From contig JADZCV010000047.1 of NCBI GenBank assembly GCA_020851375.1, positions 1 to 64,000 of the forward strand: DNA of 64,000 nucleotides, written 5' to 3'. Positions 19,896 to 28,684 of this stretch are shown piece after piece. A program made the translations under genes and the position numbers. This DNA comes from Nitrospirota bacterium. GTDB taxonomy: Bacteria; Nitrospirota; 9FT-COMBO-42-15; HDB-SIOI813. A model generated the notes under the pieces. That model saw nothing but the letters and a program-made list of their open reading frames with translations, had not been told where the DNA came from and did not search any database. How positions within the stretch are numbered: the stretch's first letter is position 1; each line of letters starts with the position of its first letter.

Positions 19896-21929
19896 ATGCC
19901 AATAGTAATAATGATAATAGTCTTATTATCAGTGTTATCTCCGGTCATATCATCAGGAGAGAATCTTAATGTTTCCGGAATTAGTCCCGTTGAGGTCTCT
20001 GTGTTGCGTCAGCTTGATTCTGTTTTTGCCCACGATGCCAGTTCAGTAGCATTAAGCCGGGATCTTTTGTATGACAGTCAGATGCATGATGCAACAATGA
20101 CTGTAATGGACATAAGAATGCGATGGAATGAGTTCAGCCCTGAATTCAGAGAGATTGCTTCCGGCTATTTTTTATCGAAGACCGTTAATACAACATATCA
20201 ACTTCCGTCGCGGATGCTTGCGAAAGGTGTAAATATGGTTCGGGCAACGCATCTACTGCCCAACTGGATCGAGACTGAGCACTTCAATATTGAATGGGGA
20301 AATAATCTTATTAACAGCGACAGGGGAACAGATTCAGGTCATGTGACAGCATGCTCTTCAGCATATAATAATGGAACAGGTTGTTCCGGCATTCCGGACT
20401 CTGTGGATAAGTGGGCCGATTATCTTGAAGAGGTCTGGGCGTTTGAAACAGTGCAGCTTGGATATATCCGTCCAACTGGAACCGACACCTATCTCTATGA
20501 CGTCTATATCGCCAATACAAAAGACAATATATCCGGTAATTCCGATGATCTGACACCGGCGCTTGCAGGCACTTATCTTGGTCTCACAGTGACATACTGT
20601 GATAAGAACTATTTTCAGATATGCAAAGACGAAAACACACAGGAATCATACTCATATATTGTTGTAAACAACTCTTATACAGACGAGCAGACAATGAAGA
20701 TTACTGCCGCGCATGAGTTTTTCCATGCAATTCAGTTTGCTTATCCCTCCATTGATGAATGGTGGTATTTCCCTGATAACCACTGGTGGATAGAGGCAAC
20801 AGCAACATGGATGGAGGAAGTAGTATACGATGAATCCAATCATTATTACCCGAGGGTTTGGTCATGGTTAAGGAGTCCTCAATTATCGCTGAAGAATTCC
20901 GGTACATCATATTCAGGACATGAATATGGGGACGTAATATTTATTCTTTATATGACAGACGTCTATCTGAAAAACAGGGAGTTCGTCCGTGATGTCTGGG
21001 AGAATGGCAAGAGTGGAACTGAATCATTAAATACGGTCCTCGCAACAGACAAATATGGCCGGGGCGATTTTGAGTCTGCCTTCAGGGGGTTTGTAGCCTT
21101 AAATGCCGTGGCTGATATCGGAGAGCCGTCCGGCGGTTATGAAGAAGGTGAAAGCTACGGCAGGGCTGCTGCTGTCAGAGCAGTCGGTATCTACCCGGTT
21201 GCATCATCCGTGTCCCCATTGTCTGCACCCCATGAACTTGGATCAAACTATATACAATTCCTCCCGCAGGATAAAGAAAATAATACCCTTACAGTTGAGT
21301 TTGACGGCGCTGACGGCATAAACTGGGGAACAATGCTTGTAAAGGTCAGAGGTGATGGAACAGGTTTTGAGAGGAACGATATGGCAATTGATTTATCATC
21401 CGGTTCCAGCTGTCTGTCTGTTGATGGATTCGGATCTGATTACAGTGAGGTCTTTCTTGTGGCTTCAGTGCTTATTGAGCCTGGTCTCATGGAGACTGCC
21501 CCTTATGGTTATAAGGCTTCTCTGGGAAGCAAGTGTCCAGATACAGGTTCATCTCAGGCATTCTCAGTTGCGAGGATTAGTGAAGACTCTCCTGAGACGG
21601 CCGGTTCGTCTGATAAGAGGTGTTTTATAGCAACTGTTGCATTTGGTTCTTCTGACTCACCTTATGTGCTTATACTGCGTGAATTCCGGGACAGGTATCT
21701 TATGACTTCGATGTACGGGCGCCTGTTTGTTGCTGCGTACTACACCGTAAGTCCGTCAATAGCTGATTTCCTTGAGAATCACCATCCTGCCCCAATGATT
21801 GTCCGGTATGCACTGTTCCCATTTATTGGGATCGTATATCTTATATTGCATACATCAATATTTGCCCTGACTCTGTCAGTCGTTATCCTGCTTTCAATAC
21901 TTAGCAGGATAAAGCATGTATCCAGATAA
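19896..21929 (+). CDS. Exported HExxH metalloprotease with CFI-box C-terminus
   Basis: The 677-residue product has an N-terminal hydrophobic signal (about residues 3-20) and a zinc-protease motif His273-Glu274-x-x-His277, with Glu300 in WWIEATATWMEE as likely third ligand. The order (DVYIANT region, then AAHEFFHAIQFAY) resembles the MXAN_6640-type putative metalloproteases. From Cys576, CFIATVAFGS, LREFRDRYL and YYTVSPSIADFL match the CFI-box-CTERM pattern and are followed by a hydrophobic segment near the end. I infer secretion and C-terminal membrane association. No ribosome-binding site precedes ATG 19896. Substrate unknown. Confidence 0.75.
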   Translation: MPIVIMIIVLLSVLSPVISSGENLNVSGISPVEVSVLRQLDSVFAHDASSVALSRDLLYDSQMHDATMTVMDIRMRWNEFSPEFREIASGYFLSKTVNTTYQLPSRMLAKGVNMVRATHLLPNWIETEHFNIEWGNNLINSDRGTDSGHVTACSSAYNNGTGCSGIPDSVDKWADYLEEVWAFETVQLGYIRPTGTDTYLYDVYIANTKDNISGNSDDLTPALAGTYLGLTVTYCDKNYFQICKDENTQESYSYIVVNNSYTDEQTMKITAAHEFFHAIQFAYPSIDEWWYFPDNHWWIEATATWMEEVVYDESNHYYPRVWSWLRSPQLSLKNSGTSYSGHEYGDVIFILYMTDVYLKNREFVRDVWENGKSGTESLNTVLATDKYGRGDFESAFRGFVALNAVADIGEPSGGYEEGESYGRAAAVRAVGIYPVASSVSPLSAPHELGSNYIQFLPQDKENNTLTVEFDGADGINWGTMLVKVRGDGTGFERNDMAIDLSSGSSCLSVDGFGSDYSEVFLVASVLIEPGLMETAPYGYKASLGSKCPDTGSSQAFSVARISEDSPETAGSSDKRCFIATVAFGSSDSPYVLILREFRDRYLMTSMYGRLFVAAYYTVSPSIADFLENHHPAPMIVRYALFPFIGIVYLILHTSIFALTLSVVILLSILSRIKHVSR

Positions 21930-21943
21930 AAGTATTCAAATAA

Positions 21944-21972
21944 TTGACAATTATACCTCAATTCTGTATAAT
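21944..21972 (+). promoter_or_regulatory. Consensus sigma-70 promoter for the yceD-fab operon
   Basis: TTGACA at 21944-21949 and TATAAT at 21967-21972 are both perfect hexamers with a 17-base spacer. The promoter lies 15 bases after the metalloprotease stop and about 58 bases before the preferred yceD start. Confidence 0.88.
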
Positions 21973-21989
21973 TCCAATTTTGATTGGAA
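21972..21989. promoter_or_regulatory. Dyad at the transcription start of the yceD-fab operon
   Basis: TTCCAAT at 21972-21978 and ATTGGAA at 21983-21989 form a perfect 7-bp inverted repeat around TTTG. It begins on the last base of the -10 box, so a bound protein would block initiation. It may instead be a short hairpin at the 5' end of the transcript. It does not match the FapR operator sequence I know. Confidence 0.5.
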
Positions 21990-22029
21990 GGTTTATTTAT
22001 TCTTTCCCGGTAAGGCAGTATATACAGCT

Positions 22030-22545
22030 ATGAAGATAATAGTTAGTCAAATTCCGGATGAAGGCATTGAAATTCATAGCGTAGAAACAGCAAAGGGCAT
22101 GGGTATAGAACCAGCTGATCTGAAACTGAATGATGATGTCCGGATAGATGCAAGGGTCAGCCGGCAGGGAAGTGTTTTTTTTGTAGACGGTTCGCTGAGG
22201 ACTTCACTCTGTTTGACATGCAGCAGGTGTGCCGGTGAATTTAACCATCCGGTAAGGGCTGAGTTTTATTGCCAGGAAGAACCTGTCCGTGAAACTGACA
22301 CAGGGAAGGAAGCTGTGCTTCACAGAGGAGATATGGATATTGACCACTATGCCGGAGATGAAGTTGAATTAAATGACATCTTCAGAGAGCAGGTTATGCT
22401 GGCAATCCCAATGCATCCCTTATGTAAAGCTGATTGCAGGGGGCTTTGTCCGAAATGCGGACAGAATCTGAATATTAAAAAGTGTGATTGTACCGAAGAT
22501 AAGGCGCACAACCCGTTTAGTATAATTAAAAATCTATTTGAATAA
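22030..22545 (+). CDS. yceD: YceD/DUF177 family protein
   Basis: This family almost always precedes rpmF and is linked in other bacteria to 23S rRNA accumulation. Two cysteine groups are seen: CLTCSRC near residue 62, and CKADCRGLCPKCGQ plus CDC near the C-terminus, suggesting metal binding. I chose ATG 22030 (171 residues, MKIIVSQIPDEGIEI) because the upstream in-frame start at 21916 would run through the consensus promoter and add 38 residues unlike the family. The ribosome-binding site is weak. Confidence 0.88.
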   Translation: MKIIVSQIPDEGIEIHSVETAKGMGIEPADLKLNDDVRIDARVSRQGSVFFVDGSLRTSLCLTCSRCAGEFNHPVRAEFYCQEEPVRETDTGKEAVLHRGDMDIDHYAGDEVELNDIFREQVMLAIPMHPLCKADCRGLCPKCGQNLNIKKCDCTEDKAHNPFSIIKNLFE

Positions 22546-22558
22546 GGAGAGTAATACA

Positions 22559-22741
22559 ATGCCTAACCCAAAACATAAAATATCCAAATCCCGCGGAGCC
22601 AAGAGGCGGACGCACAAAAAACTTGCCATGCCGGGTTACGTAGTGTGTCCTGACTGCCGCGAGACCAAATTAGCCCACCATGTTTGTCCATCCTGTGGAA
22701 CATATAAAGGCAGGGAAGTAGTCGCCGTTATCGAGAAATAG
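22559..22741 (+). CDS. rpmF: 50S ribosomal protein L32
   Basis: L32 is a small zinc-ribbon protein of the large subunit. The 60 residues start MPNPKHKISKSRGAKRRTHK and carry CPDC and CPSC pairs about 13 residues apart. AAGGAGA at 22544-22550 sits eight bases before ATG 22559 and fixes this start over an in-frame TTG at 22538. The yceD-rpmF-plsX order is widely conserved. Confidence 0.97.
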   Translation: MPNPKHKISKSRGAKRRTHKKLAMPGYVVCPDCRETKLAHHVCPSCGTYKGREVVAVIEK

Positions 22742-22757
22742 CCGGTAGAAAACCAGT

Positions 22758-23774
22758 ATGAGGATTGCTTTAGATGCTATGGGTGGAGACAGCTCTCCGG
22801 CTGCTGAAGTCGAGGGGGCGATCCTTGCGGCAAAAGAGTTCAATACAGATGTGGTGCTTGTCGGCGAGGAAAACCTGCTCAGGAATGAGCTTGGTAAACA
22901 CAATGCATCCGGTCTCCCGATAACCATATGTCATGCTTCACAAAGGGTTGAAATGCATGAAAGCCCGGTCTCTGTTCTCCGTAAGAAAAAAGACTCATCT
23001 ATAATTGTCGCAACAAATCTTGTACGTGATGAAAAGGCGTCGGCTGTTGTCAGCGCCGGTCATACAGGCGCTGCAATGGCAGCCTCCCTTCTGATACTCG
23101 GGCCTGTAAAGGGTGTGGAAAGACCGGCTATTGCCACTATCCTGCCTACAATGGAAGGTGTTGCAATCATGCTTGATGTTGGTGCAAATGTGGATTGCAA
23201 GCCCAAGCACCTTTATCAGTTCGCTATCATGGGACATGCATATGCAGTGAAGATGCTGCAGAAAGAGAACCCGAAGATAGGCCTGCTGAGCATAGGCGAA
23301 GAGGACACAAAAGGGAATGTCCTGACCAGAGAAACATTCAGGTATCTGAAAAACAGTCCTCTTAATTTTATCGGCAATGTTGAAGGTAAAGATGTTTACA
23401 GAGGGAGTGCGGATGTTATAGTATGTGATGGTTTCATTGGGAATGTAGCTCTTAAGATCAGTGAAGCTGTTGCTGATACAATGGGAAAAATGCTGGCCCG
23501 GGAAATTAGAAAATCTTTAACAGGGAAAATAGGCTATCTGCTTTTGAAGAAGGCGTTTGCATCTTTCAAAAAAAAGGTTGATTATGCTGAGTATGGAGGT
23601 GCTCCGTTGCTTGGAGTTAACGGCGTCAGTATAATATGTCATGGCCGCTCTTCACCGAAGGCCATCAAGAATGCAATCGGGATGTCTGTCAGATTATCGG
23701 AAGTTCAGACTGTCCAGTATCTGCAAAGAGATGTATCAGAGTTAATGGCATTTTTCAGGGAGGAGACGAGTTAG
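22758..23774 (+). CDS. plsX: Phosphate acyltransferase PlsX
   Basis: PlsX makes acyl-phosphate from acyl-ACP, the donor for PlsY in the first step of phospholipid synthesis. The 338-residue product begins MRIALDAMGGDSSPAAEVEG and includes VSAGHTGAAMAA and VCDGFIGNVALK, family hallmarks. Its partner PlsY is encoded near 53000 in this window. It is soluble or membrane-peripheral. Confidence 0.97.
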   Translation: MRIALDAMGGDSSPAAEVEGAILAAKEFNTDVVLVGEENLLRNELGKHNASGLPITICHASQRVEMHESPVSVLRKKKDSSIIVATNLVRDEKASAVVSAGHTGAAMAASLLILGPVKGVERPAIATILPTMEGVAIMLDVGANVDCKPKHLYQFAIMGHAYAVKMLQKENPKIGLLSIGEEDTKGNVLTRETFRYLKNSPLNFIGNVEGKDVYRGSADVIVCDGFIGNVALKISEAVADTMGKMLAREIRKSLTGKIGYLLLKKAFASFKKKVDYAEYGGAPLLGVNGVSIICHGRSSPKAIKNAIGMSVRLSEVQTVQYLQRDVSELMAFFREETS

Positions 23775-23775
23775 G

Positions 23776-24759
23776 ATGTTTATCCGGTCAAGGATAGCAG
23801 GCACAGGCTCCTACCTGCCCCTGAGAGTCCTTTCAAACAAAGACCTTGAGAATATGGTTGACACATCGGATGAATGGATTGTCGAGAGGACAGGCATAAG
23901 CGAGAGGCGGATAGCGGCTGAGGATGAAGCGGCGTCTGACCTTGCATTCTTTGCCGCTGAAAAAGCCGTCAAAAACAGCGGAATTAAGCCTTCTGATATT
24001 GATTTCATAATAGTGGCTACTGTTACCCCGGATATGTTGTTCCCATCCACTGCCTGCCTTGTTCAAAACAGACTCGGAGCAAAGGGCGCCTTTGCGTTTG
24101 ATTTGTCCGCCGCATGTTCAGGTTTCATTTATGCACTCTCAGTTGCAGACCAGTATATAAAATCAGGTATGTACAGTACCGGGCTTGTCATTGGCTCTGA
24201 CGTGTTCTCAAAGGTGACGGACTGGACTGACAGAAATACCTGCGTCCTGTTCGGCGATGGAGCCGGTGCCGTGATACTGAAAGCTGACAGCGGTCCAAAA
24301 GGTGTTATATCAACACATCTCTACTCTGACGGGACATCATGGGATATGCTTTATGTTCCAGGCGGCGGGTCCCGAATCCCCCCCGGAGAGGATATGATAA
24401 AAAGCAGACTCCAGTTTGTTAAGATGCGGGGTAATGAGACATTCAAGGTGGCTGTAAACACAATGTGCAATTCAATTAATGAGGCATTAAAGAGCAACGG
24501 CCTTACGGCTGACGACATAAAGCTGTTTATTCCACATCAGGCAAATTTAAGGATAATTCAGGCAATCGGGAAAAAGCTTTGTGTACCGATGGAGCGGTTC
24601 ATGATAAACCTTGACAGGTATGGAAACACATCTGCTGCATCAATTCCTATAGCTCTGGATGAGGCTCTTAATGAAGGAAGGATATCAGACGGAGATAATA
24701 TCCTGCTTGAAGCATTTGGCGGGGGGCTTACATGGGGGGCAGTGCTGATAAAATGGTAA
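23776..24759 (+). CDS. fabH: Beta-ketoacyl-ACP synthase III
   Basis: FabH condenses acetyl-CoA with malonyl-ACP to begin fatty-acid synthesis. The Cys-His-Asn triad is visible: Cys in FDLSAACSGFIYAL (about residue 115), His in FIPHQANLRI (about 255) and Asn in RYGNTSAASIPIAL (about 285). Length is 327 residues. It starts two bases after plsX ends and overlaps fabD. Confidence 0.97.
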   Translation: MFIRSRIAGTGSYLPLRVLSNKDLENMVDTSDEWIVERTGISERRIAAEDEAASDLAFFAAEKAVKNSGIKPSDIDFIIVATVTPDMLFPSTACLVQNRLGAKGAFAFDLSAACSGFIYALSVADQYIKSGMYSTGLVIGSDVFSKVTDWTDRNTCVLFGDGAGAVILKADSGPKGVISTHLYSDGTSWDMLYVPGGGSRIPPGEDMIKSRLQFVKMRGNETFKVAVNTMCNSINEALKSNGLTADDIKLFIPHQANLRIIQAIGKKLCVPMERFMINLDRYGNTSAASIPIALDEALNEGRISDGDNILLEAFGGGLTWGAVLIKW

Positions 24760-25709
24760 GAAAAGTTGCGTTTCTATTTCCGGGACAGGGTTCTCAATAC
24801 ACTGGAATGGGTAAGTCTCTGTATGATAATTATGCATCTGCAAGGGAGGTTTTTGATGTTGCACAGGATATACTGAAGTGGGACATTAAGGGGTTATGTT
24901 TTGATAATACTGGAGACAAAATCAATTTGACAGAATATACTCAACCTGCTATTTTAGTCACGAGCATAGCGGCGTGGAGCATCCTGGCGAAGGAGAATGT
25001 AGTACCTGTTGTTGTTGCCGGTCATAGCCTTGGAGAGTACTCAGCTATTGTATCTGCCGGAGGCCTGGCCATTACAGACGCACTGCCTGTAGTACAAAAG
25101 AGGGGCAGGTTTATGCAGGATGCTGTACAGAAATACAGCGGCATGATGGCCGCAGTACTTGGATTATCAAGGCATGATGTTATTGAGGTTTGCAGGTCGG
25201 CTTCGTCCGGGGCGGAAGACATTGTCACACCTGCTAATTTTAACACTCCGGAGCAGATAGTTATTGCAGGCACAGCCGGGGCAGTTCAAAAGGCAATGGA
25301 GTTGGCTAAGGAAAAAGGTGCAAAGAAGGTAATCCCTCTTAATGTGAGTGTCCCATCTCACTCTCCGCTGATGGAACCGGCTTCGCAGAAGTTGTCAGAG
25401 GTGCTGGACAATATCAAATTTTCAAACCTGAATATTCCTTTAATTACAAATGTTGATTCAGTGCTTGTTAACGACTCAGATGCCATAAAGAATGCACTGG
25501 TCAGGCAGTTGACAAGTCCGGTGAAGTGGGATGATGCGATGCAGTCTCTGTTAAAGGATGGATTTAATACATTTGTGGAAGTAGGTCCGGGGCGTGTCCT
25601 GACAGGATTGCAGAAAAGGATAGCAAAGGAGTTGCAAACGGTTGCAGAGTTGTTTAATGTAGAAGATGCAGCAAGTTTTGATAAAACTTTAGAGGGATTG
25701 ACGACATGA
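24753..25709 (+). CDS. fabD: Malonyl-CoA:ACP transacylase
   Basis: FabD loads malonyl groups onto ACP. FPGQGSQYTGMG is at the N-terminus, the nucleophile Ser is in AGHSLGEYSAI (about residue 91), and the catalytic His is in VPSHSPLM (about residue 200). I use ATG 24753 (318 residues) rather than the in-frame ATG at 24732, which would add seven residues inside fabH. The gene shares ATGA with fabG. Confidence 0.95.
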   Translation: MVRKVAFLFPGQGSQYTGMGKSLYDNYASAREVFDVAQDILKWDIKGLCFDNTGDKINLTEYTQPAILVTSIAAWSILAKENVVPVVVAGHSLGEYSAIVSAGGLAITDALPVVQKRGRFMQDAVQKYSGMMAAVLGLSRHDVIEVCRSASSGAEDIVTPANFNTPEQIVIAGTAGAVQKAMELAKEKGAKKVIPLNVSVPSHSPLMEPASQKLSEVLDNIKFSNLNIPLITNVDSVLVNDSDAIKNALVRQLTSPVKWDDAMQSLLKDGFNTFVEVGPGRVLTGLQKRIAKELQTVAELFNVEDAASFDKTLEGLTT

Positions 25710-26449
25710 CCGGAGAAAACAGGGTAGCATTTATTACAGGGGCGAGCCGGGGTATCGGATATGCCATAGCTGAAACGCTTGCCAGGGACGGTGTTGATAT
25801 AGCTGGTATAGATATAAATATAGGCGAACTGCAGTCTGCAATGAAGGCTATAGGAGAGGCCACTGGAAGGCAGACACTGGCCCTGCAGGCTGATGTCGGA
25901 GATTTCCCGGGCATCGAGAGTGCAGTAGGTGAAGTGATAAAAAAATATGGCAGGATCAGTATACTTGTAAACAATGCCGGAATTACGAGGGATAATCTTA
26001 TACTTCGCATGAAAGACAATGAATGGGATGATGTAATAAGAATAAACCTGACAGGAACATTTAATTGTACCAGGGCGGCAATCAAGGGTATGGTAAAGAA
26101 CAGATATGGAAGGATAATCAGCATAGCATCTATAGTTGGTATGATGGGCAATACAGGACAGGCAAATTATGCTGCGTCAAAGGCAGGCATAATTGGACTT
26201 ACAAAAACAATTGCAAGGGAGTATGCCAACAGGGGTGTTACTGCCAATGCTATAGCGCCGGGATTTATTGAGACAGATATGACAAGGAAACTGCCGGAAG
26301 ATGTTACGAAGGCCCTTCTGAATCAGATACCGATGGGCAGGCTTGGCATGCCTGAAGATATCGCCAATACCGTGAAGTTTCTTGCATCAGATGAGGCAGG
26401 ATATATTACAGGGCAGGTTGTAAATGTAAATGGCGGGATGTACATGTAA
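25706..26449 (+). CDS. fabG: 3-oxoacyl-ACP reductase
   Basis: FabG reduces beta-ketoacyl-ACP with NADPH. This is a classical short-chain dehydrogenase: the nucleotide loop [27 protein letters not shown], the catalytic Ser in [12 protein letters not shown] and the YAASKAG Tyr-Lys pair. Length is 247 residues. It overlaps fabD by four bases. Confidence 0.97.
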   Translation: MTGENRVAFITGASRGIGYAIAETLARDGVDIAGIDINIGELQSAMKAIGEATGRQTLALQADVGDFPGIESAVGEVIKKYGRISILVNNAGITRDNLILRMKDNEWDDVIRINLTGTFNCTRAAIKGMVKNRYGRIISIASIVGMMGNTGQANYAASKAGIIGLTKTIAREYANRGVTANAIAPGFIETDMTRKLPEDVTKALLNQIPMGRLGMPEDIANTVKFLASDEAGYITGQVVNVNGGMYM

Positions 26450-26458
26450 ACAAACAAA

Positions 26459-26470
26459 AAGGAGGTGATG
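26459..26470 (+). promoter_or_regulatory. Near-maximal Shine-Dalgarno for acpP
   Basis: AAGGAGGTGATG spans almost the full anti-Shine-Dalgarno complement of 16S rRNA. It lies ten bases (counted from GGAGG) before GTG 26476 and confirms that non-ATG start. Its strength fits the high molar demand for acyl carrier protein. Confidence 0.85.
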
Positions 26471-26475
26471 TACCT

Positions 26476-26712
26476 GTGGCATTGTCAGTAGAGGAAAAGG
26501 TGAAAAAGATCGTTGGGGAACAACTTGGAGTTGATGAGGAAGAAATTACTCCTGATGCGTCATTCGTCGAGGATCTTGGCGCAGATTCACTGGATACAGT
26601 GGAACTGGTCATGGCCTTTGAGGAGGAGTTCAGCATCGAGATACCTGATGAAGATGCAGAGAAAATAATAACGGTTCAGAATTCAGTTGATTATATAAAA
26701 GAGAGGATTTAG
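26476..26712 (+). CDS. acpP: Acyl carrier protein
   Basis: ACP carries growing acyl chains on a phosphopantetheine arm. The attachment serine is in [13 protein letters not shown] (Ser38). The 78-residue acidic helical protein is of standard size. It begins with GTG behind an unusually strong ribosome-binding site and precedes fabF, as in most fab clusters. Confidence 0.98.
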   Translation: MALSVEEKVKKIVGEQLGVDEEEITPDASFVEDLGADSLDTVELVMAFEEEFSIEIPDEDAEKIITVQNSVDYIKERI

Positions 26713-26714
26713 TA

Positions 26715-27956
26715 TTGAAAAGGCGTGTAGTAGTAACAGGCATTGGACTTGTTACGCCACTCGGTACGGGGGTGAATAAAACATGGGAAGCCCTGTGTGA
26801 GGGAAGCCCCGGAATTGGCAGGATAACACGGTTTGATCCGTCAGAACTCCCTTCTCAGATAGCTGCTGAGGTTAAGGATTTTGACCCTGCCGATTTTATC
26901 GAGAAGAAAGAGATAAAGAAGATGGACCGGTTTATCCAGTTTGGCGTTGCTGCTGCAAAGATGGCAGTTGAAGACGCAAGGCTTGAGATTGCCGGGTCAA
27001 TGGCAGACAGGGCAGGCGTGTATGTCGGTGCCGGAATTGGCGGTCTGCCGGCCATAGAGTCTAATCATATCAAATTCCTTGAAGGGGGTATAAAGAAACT
27101 CACCCCATTTTTTATCCCAATGGTAATAATTAACCTTGTCTCCGGACACATTGCCATAATGGTTGGGGCAAAAGGACCAAATTCATCTGTAGTAACTGCA
27201 TGTGCAACAGGCACCCATGCTATAGGTGATGCATTTAAAATTATACAGCGTGGGGATGCGGACGTAATGATTGCAGGAGGTACTGAATCAACAATAAGTC
27301 CGCTTGCTGTCGCTGGATTTTGTGCCATGCGTGCATTATCTGTAAGAAATGATGAGCCTGAAAAGGCAAGCCGGCCTTTTGATGCTATGAGGGATGGGTT
27401 TGTGATGGGTGAGGGCGCCGGTGTGATGGTGCTGGAAGAACTGACGACAGCGTTAAAGCGGGGCGCCAGGATATATGCAGAGGTCTGCGGTTATGGCATG
27501 ACAGGTGATGCCTACCACATTACATCACCTGCTCCCGAGGGGGCCGGCGCCGCACGGTGCATGGGGCTTACTCTTAAAGATGCCGGATTATCGCCGGAAG
27601 ATGTTTCATACATCAATGCACATGGAACGTCCACCAGGTTCAATGATGAAAATGAGTCGTCGGCAATCAAGACAATATTTGGAAAGAAGGCGTATGATAT
27701 TCCGGTCAGCTCTACAAAATCCATGACAGGTCATCTGTTGGGTGCTGCCGGCGGTATAGAGGCGGTATTCTCTGTGCTGACTATTGATAAAGGTGTCATT
27801 CCTCCTACCATAAATTACGAGTTTCCGGACCCCGAATGTGATCTGGATTATGTGCCGAATAAGGCCCGGGCATCCAGTGTGGATGTTGCAATGTCCAACT
27901 CCTTTGGATTCGGCGGAACTAATGCATGTATCCTTTTCAGGAAATATTCAGGTTAA
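26715..27956 (+). CDS. fabF: Beta-ketoacyl-ACP synthase II
   Basis: FabF performs elongation condensations. The 413-residue thiolase-fold protein has the nucleophile Cys in [15 protein letters not shown] (about residue 163) and two His in [13 protein letters not shown] and [13 protein letters not shown]. It starts with TTG at 26715, two bases after acpP. No enoyl-ACP reductase or fabZ is present in the window. Confidence 0.97.
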   Translation: MKRRVVVTGIGLVTPLGTGVNKTWEALCEGSPGIGRITRFDPSELPSQIAAEVKDFDPADFIEKKEIKKMDRFIQFGVAAAKMAVEDARLEIAGSMADRAGVYVGAGIGGLPAIESNHIKFLEGGIKKLTPFFIPMVIINLVSGHIAIMVGAKGPNSSVVTACATGTHAIGDAFKIIQRGDADVMIAGGTESTISPLAVAGFCAMRALSVRNDEPEKASRPFDAMRDGFVMGEGAGVMVLEELTTALKRGARIYAEVCGYGMTGDAYHITSPAPEGAGAARCMGLTLKDAGLSPEDVSYINAHGTSTRFNDENESSAIKTIFGKKAYDIPVSSTKSMTGHLLGAAGGIEAVFSVLTIDKGVIPPTINYEFPDPECDLDYVPNKARASSVDVAMSNSFGFGGTNACILFRKYSG

Positions 27957-27961
27957 AGTAA

Positions 27962-28663
27962 ATGAAAGAAGAACTGACAAGAGACCTTCAAAAGAGGCTT
28001 TCCTATCACTTTATTAACATTGACCTGCTCAGAGAGGCAATCACACATAAGTCGTACGTTAATGAGAACCCGGAGCTGAATGCCAAAGACAATGAGAGGC
28101 TGGAATTCCTTGGTGACGCAGTTCTGGACCTTTCCATAAGCTCATATCTTGTGGAGCACTTTCCTGATTATCAGGAGGGAGAGCTCTCAAAACTGAAATC
28201 AATGATGGTTAGTGAGCCGTCACTGTCCAGGATAGCCTCTGAACTTGACATAGGGGAATATCTTCTGCTTGGGAGGGGGGAAGAGCACACCGGTGGAAGG
28301 AAGAAAGAGTCATTACTTGCCAATGCCTTAGAGGCCATTATAGCTGCAATTTACCTTGACGGCGGCTTGCCGGCGGCTGATGGCTTTATAAGGATGGTAT
28401 TCGTTTCGCAAATTCAGGCTGTAACGCGCGATGGGATCAGCCTTGATTATAAGACGGATCTTCAGGAGTATTGTCAGGGACATAATCTTGAATTACCGTT
28501 ATACAGGGTCTCAAAGGAGACAGGCCCTGATCACAGGAAGACCTTTGAAGTTGAACTTCTCATTAACGGCGAGGTATTAGGTCTCGGCATTGGAAGGAAT
28601 AAGAAAGAGGCGGAGCAAAGGGCGGCAAAAGAGGCATTAAAATACTTGACAAGTAAATCTTAA
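27962..28663 (+). CDS. rnc: Ribonuclease III
   Basis: RNase III cleaves double-stranded RNA in rRNA maturation. The catalytic signature NERLEFLGDAVLDLSIS is at about residues 41-57, with acidic partners in ESLLANALEAIIAAIYLDGG. A double-stranded RNA-binding domain occupies residues 160-230. Length is 233. The acpP-fabF-rnc arrangement is common in many phyla. Confidence 0.97.
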   Translation: MKEELTRDLQKRLSYHFINIDLLREAITHKSYVNENPELNAKDNERLEFLGDAVLDLSISSYLVEHFPDYQEGELSKLKSMMVSEPSLSRIASELDIGEYLLLGRGEEHTGGRKKESLLANALEAIIAAIYLDGGLPAADGFIRMVFVSQIQAVTRDGISLDYKTDLQEYCQGHNLELPLYRVSKETGPDHRKTFEVELLINGEVLGLGIGRNKKEAEQRAAKEALKYLTSKS

Positions 28664-28684
28664 ACATGATAAGTTAGCACTCCC

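Noticed and set aside
21916-22029. N-terminal 38-residue extension of yceD
   Set aside because: It would run through a perfect promoter and its start region, is unlike family N-termini, and lacks a ribosome-binding site.
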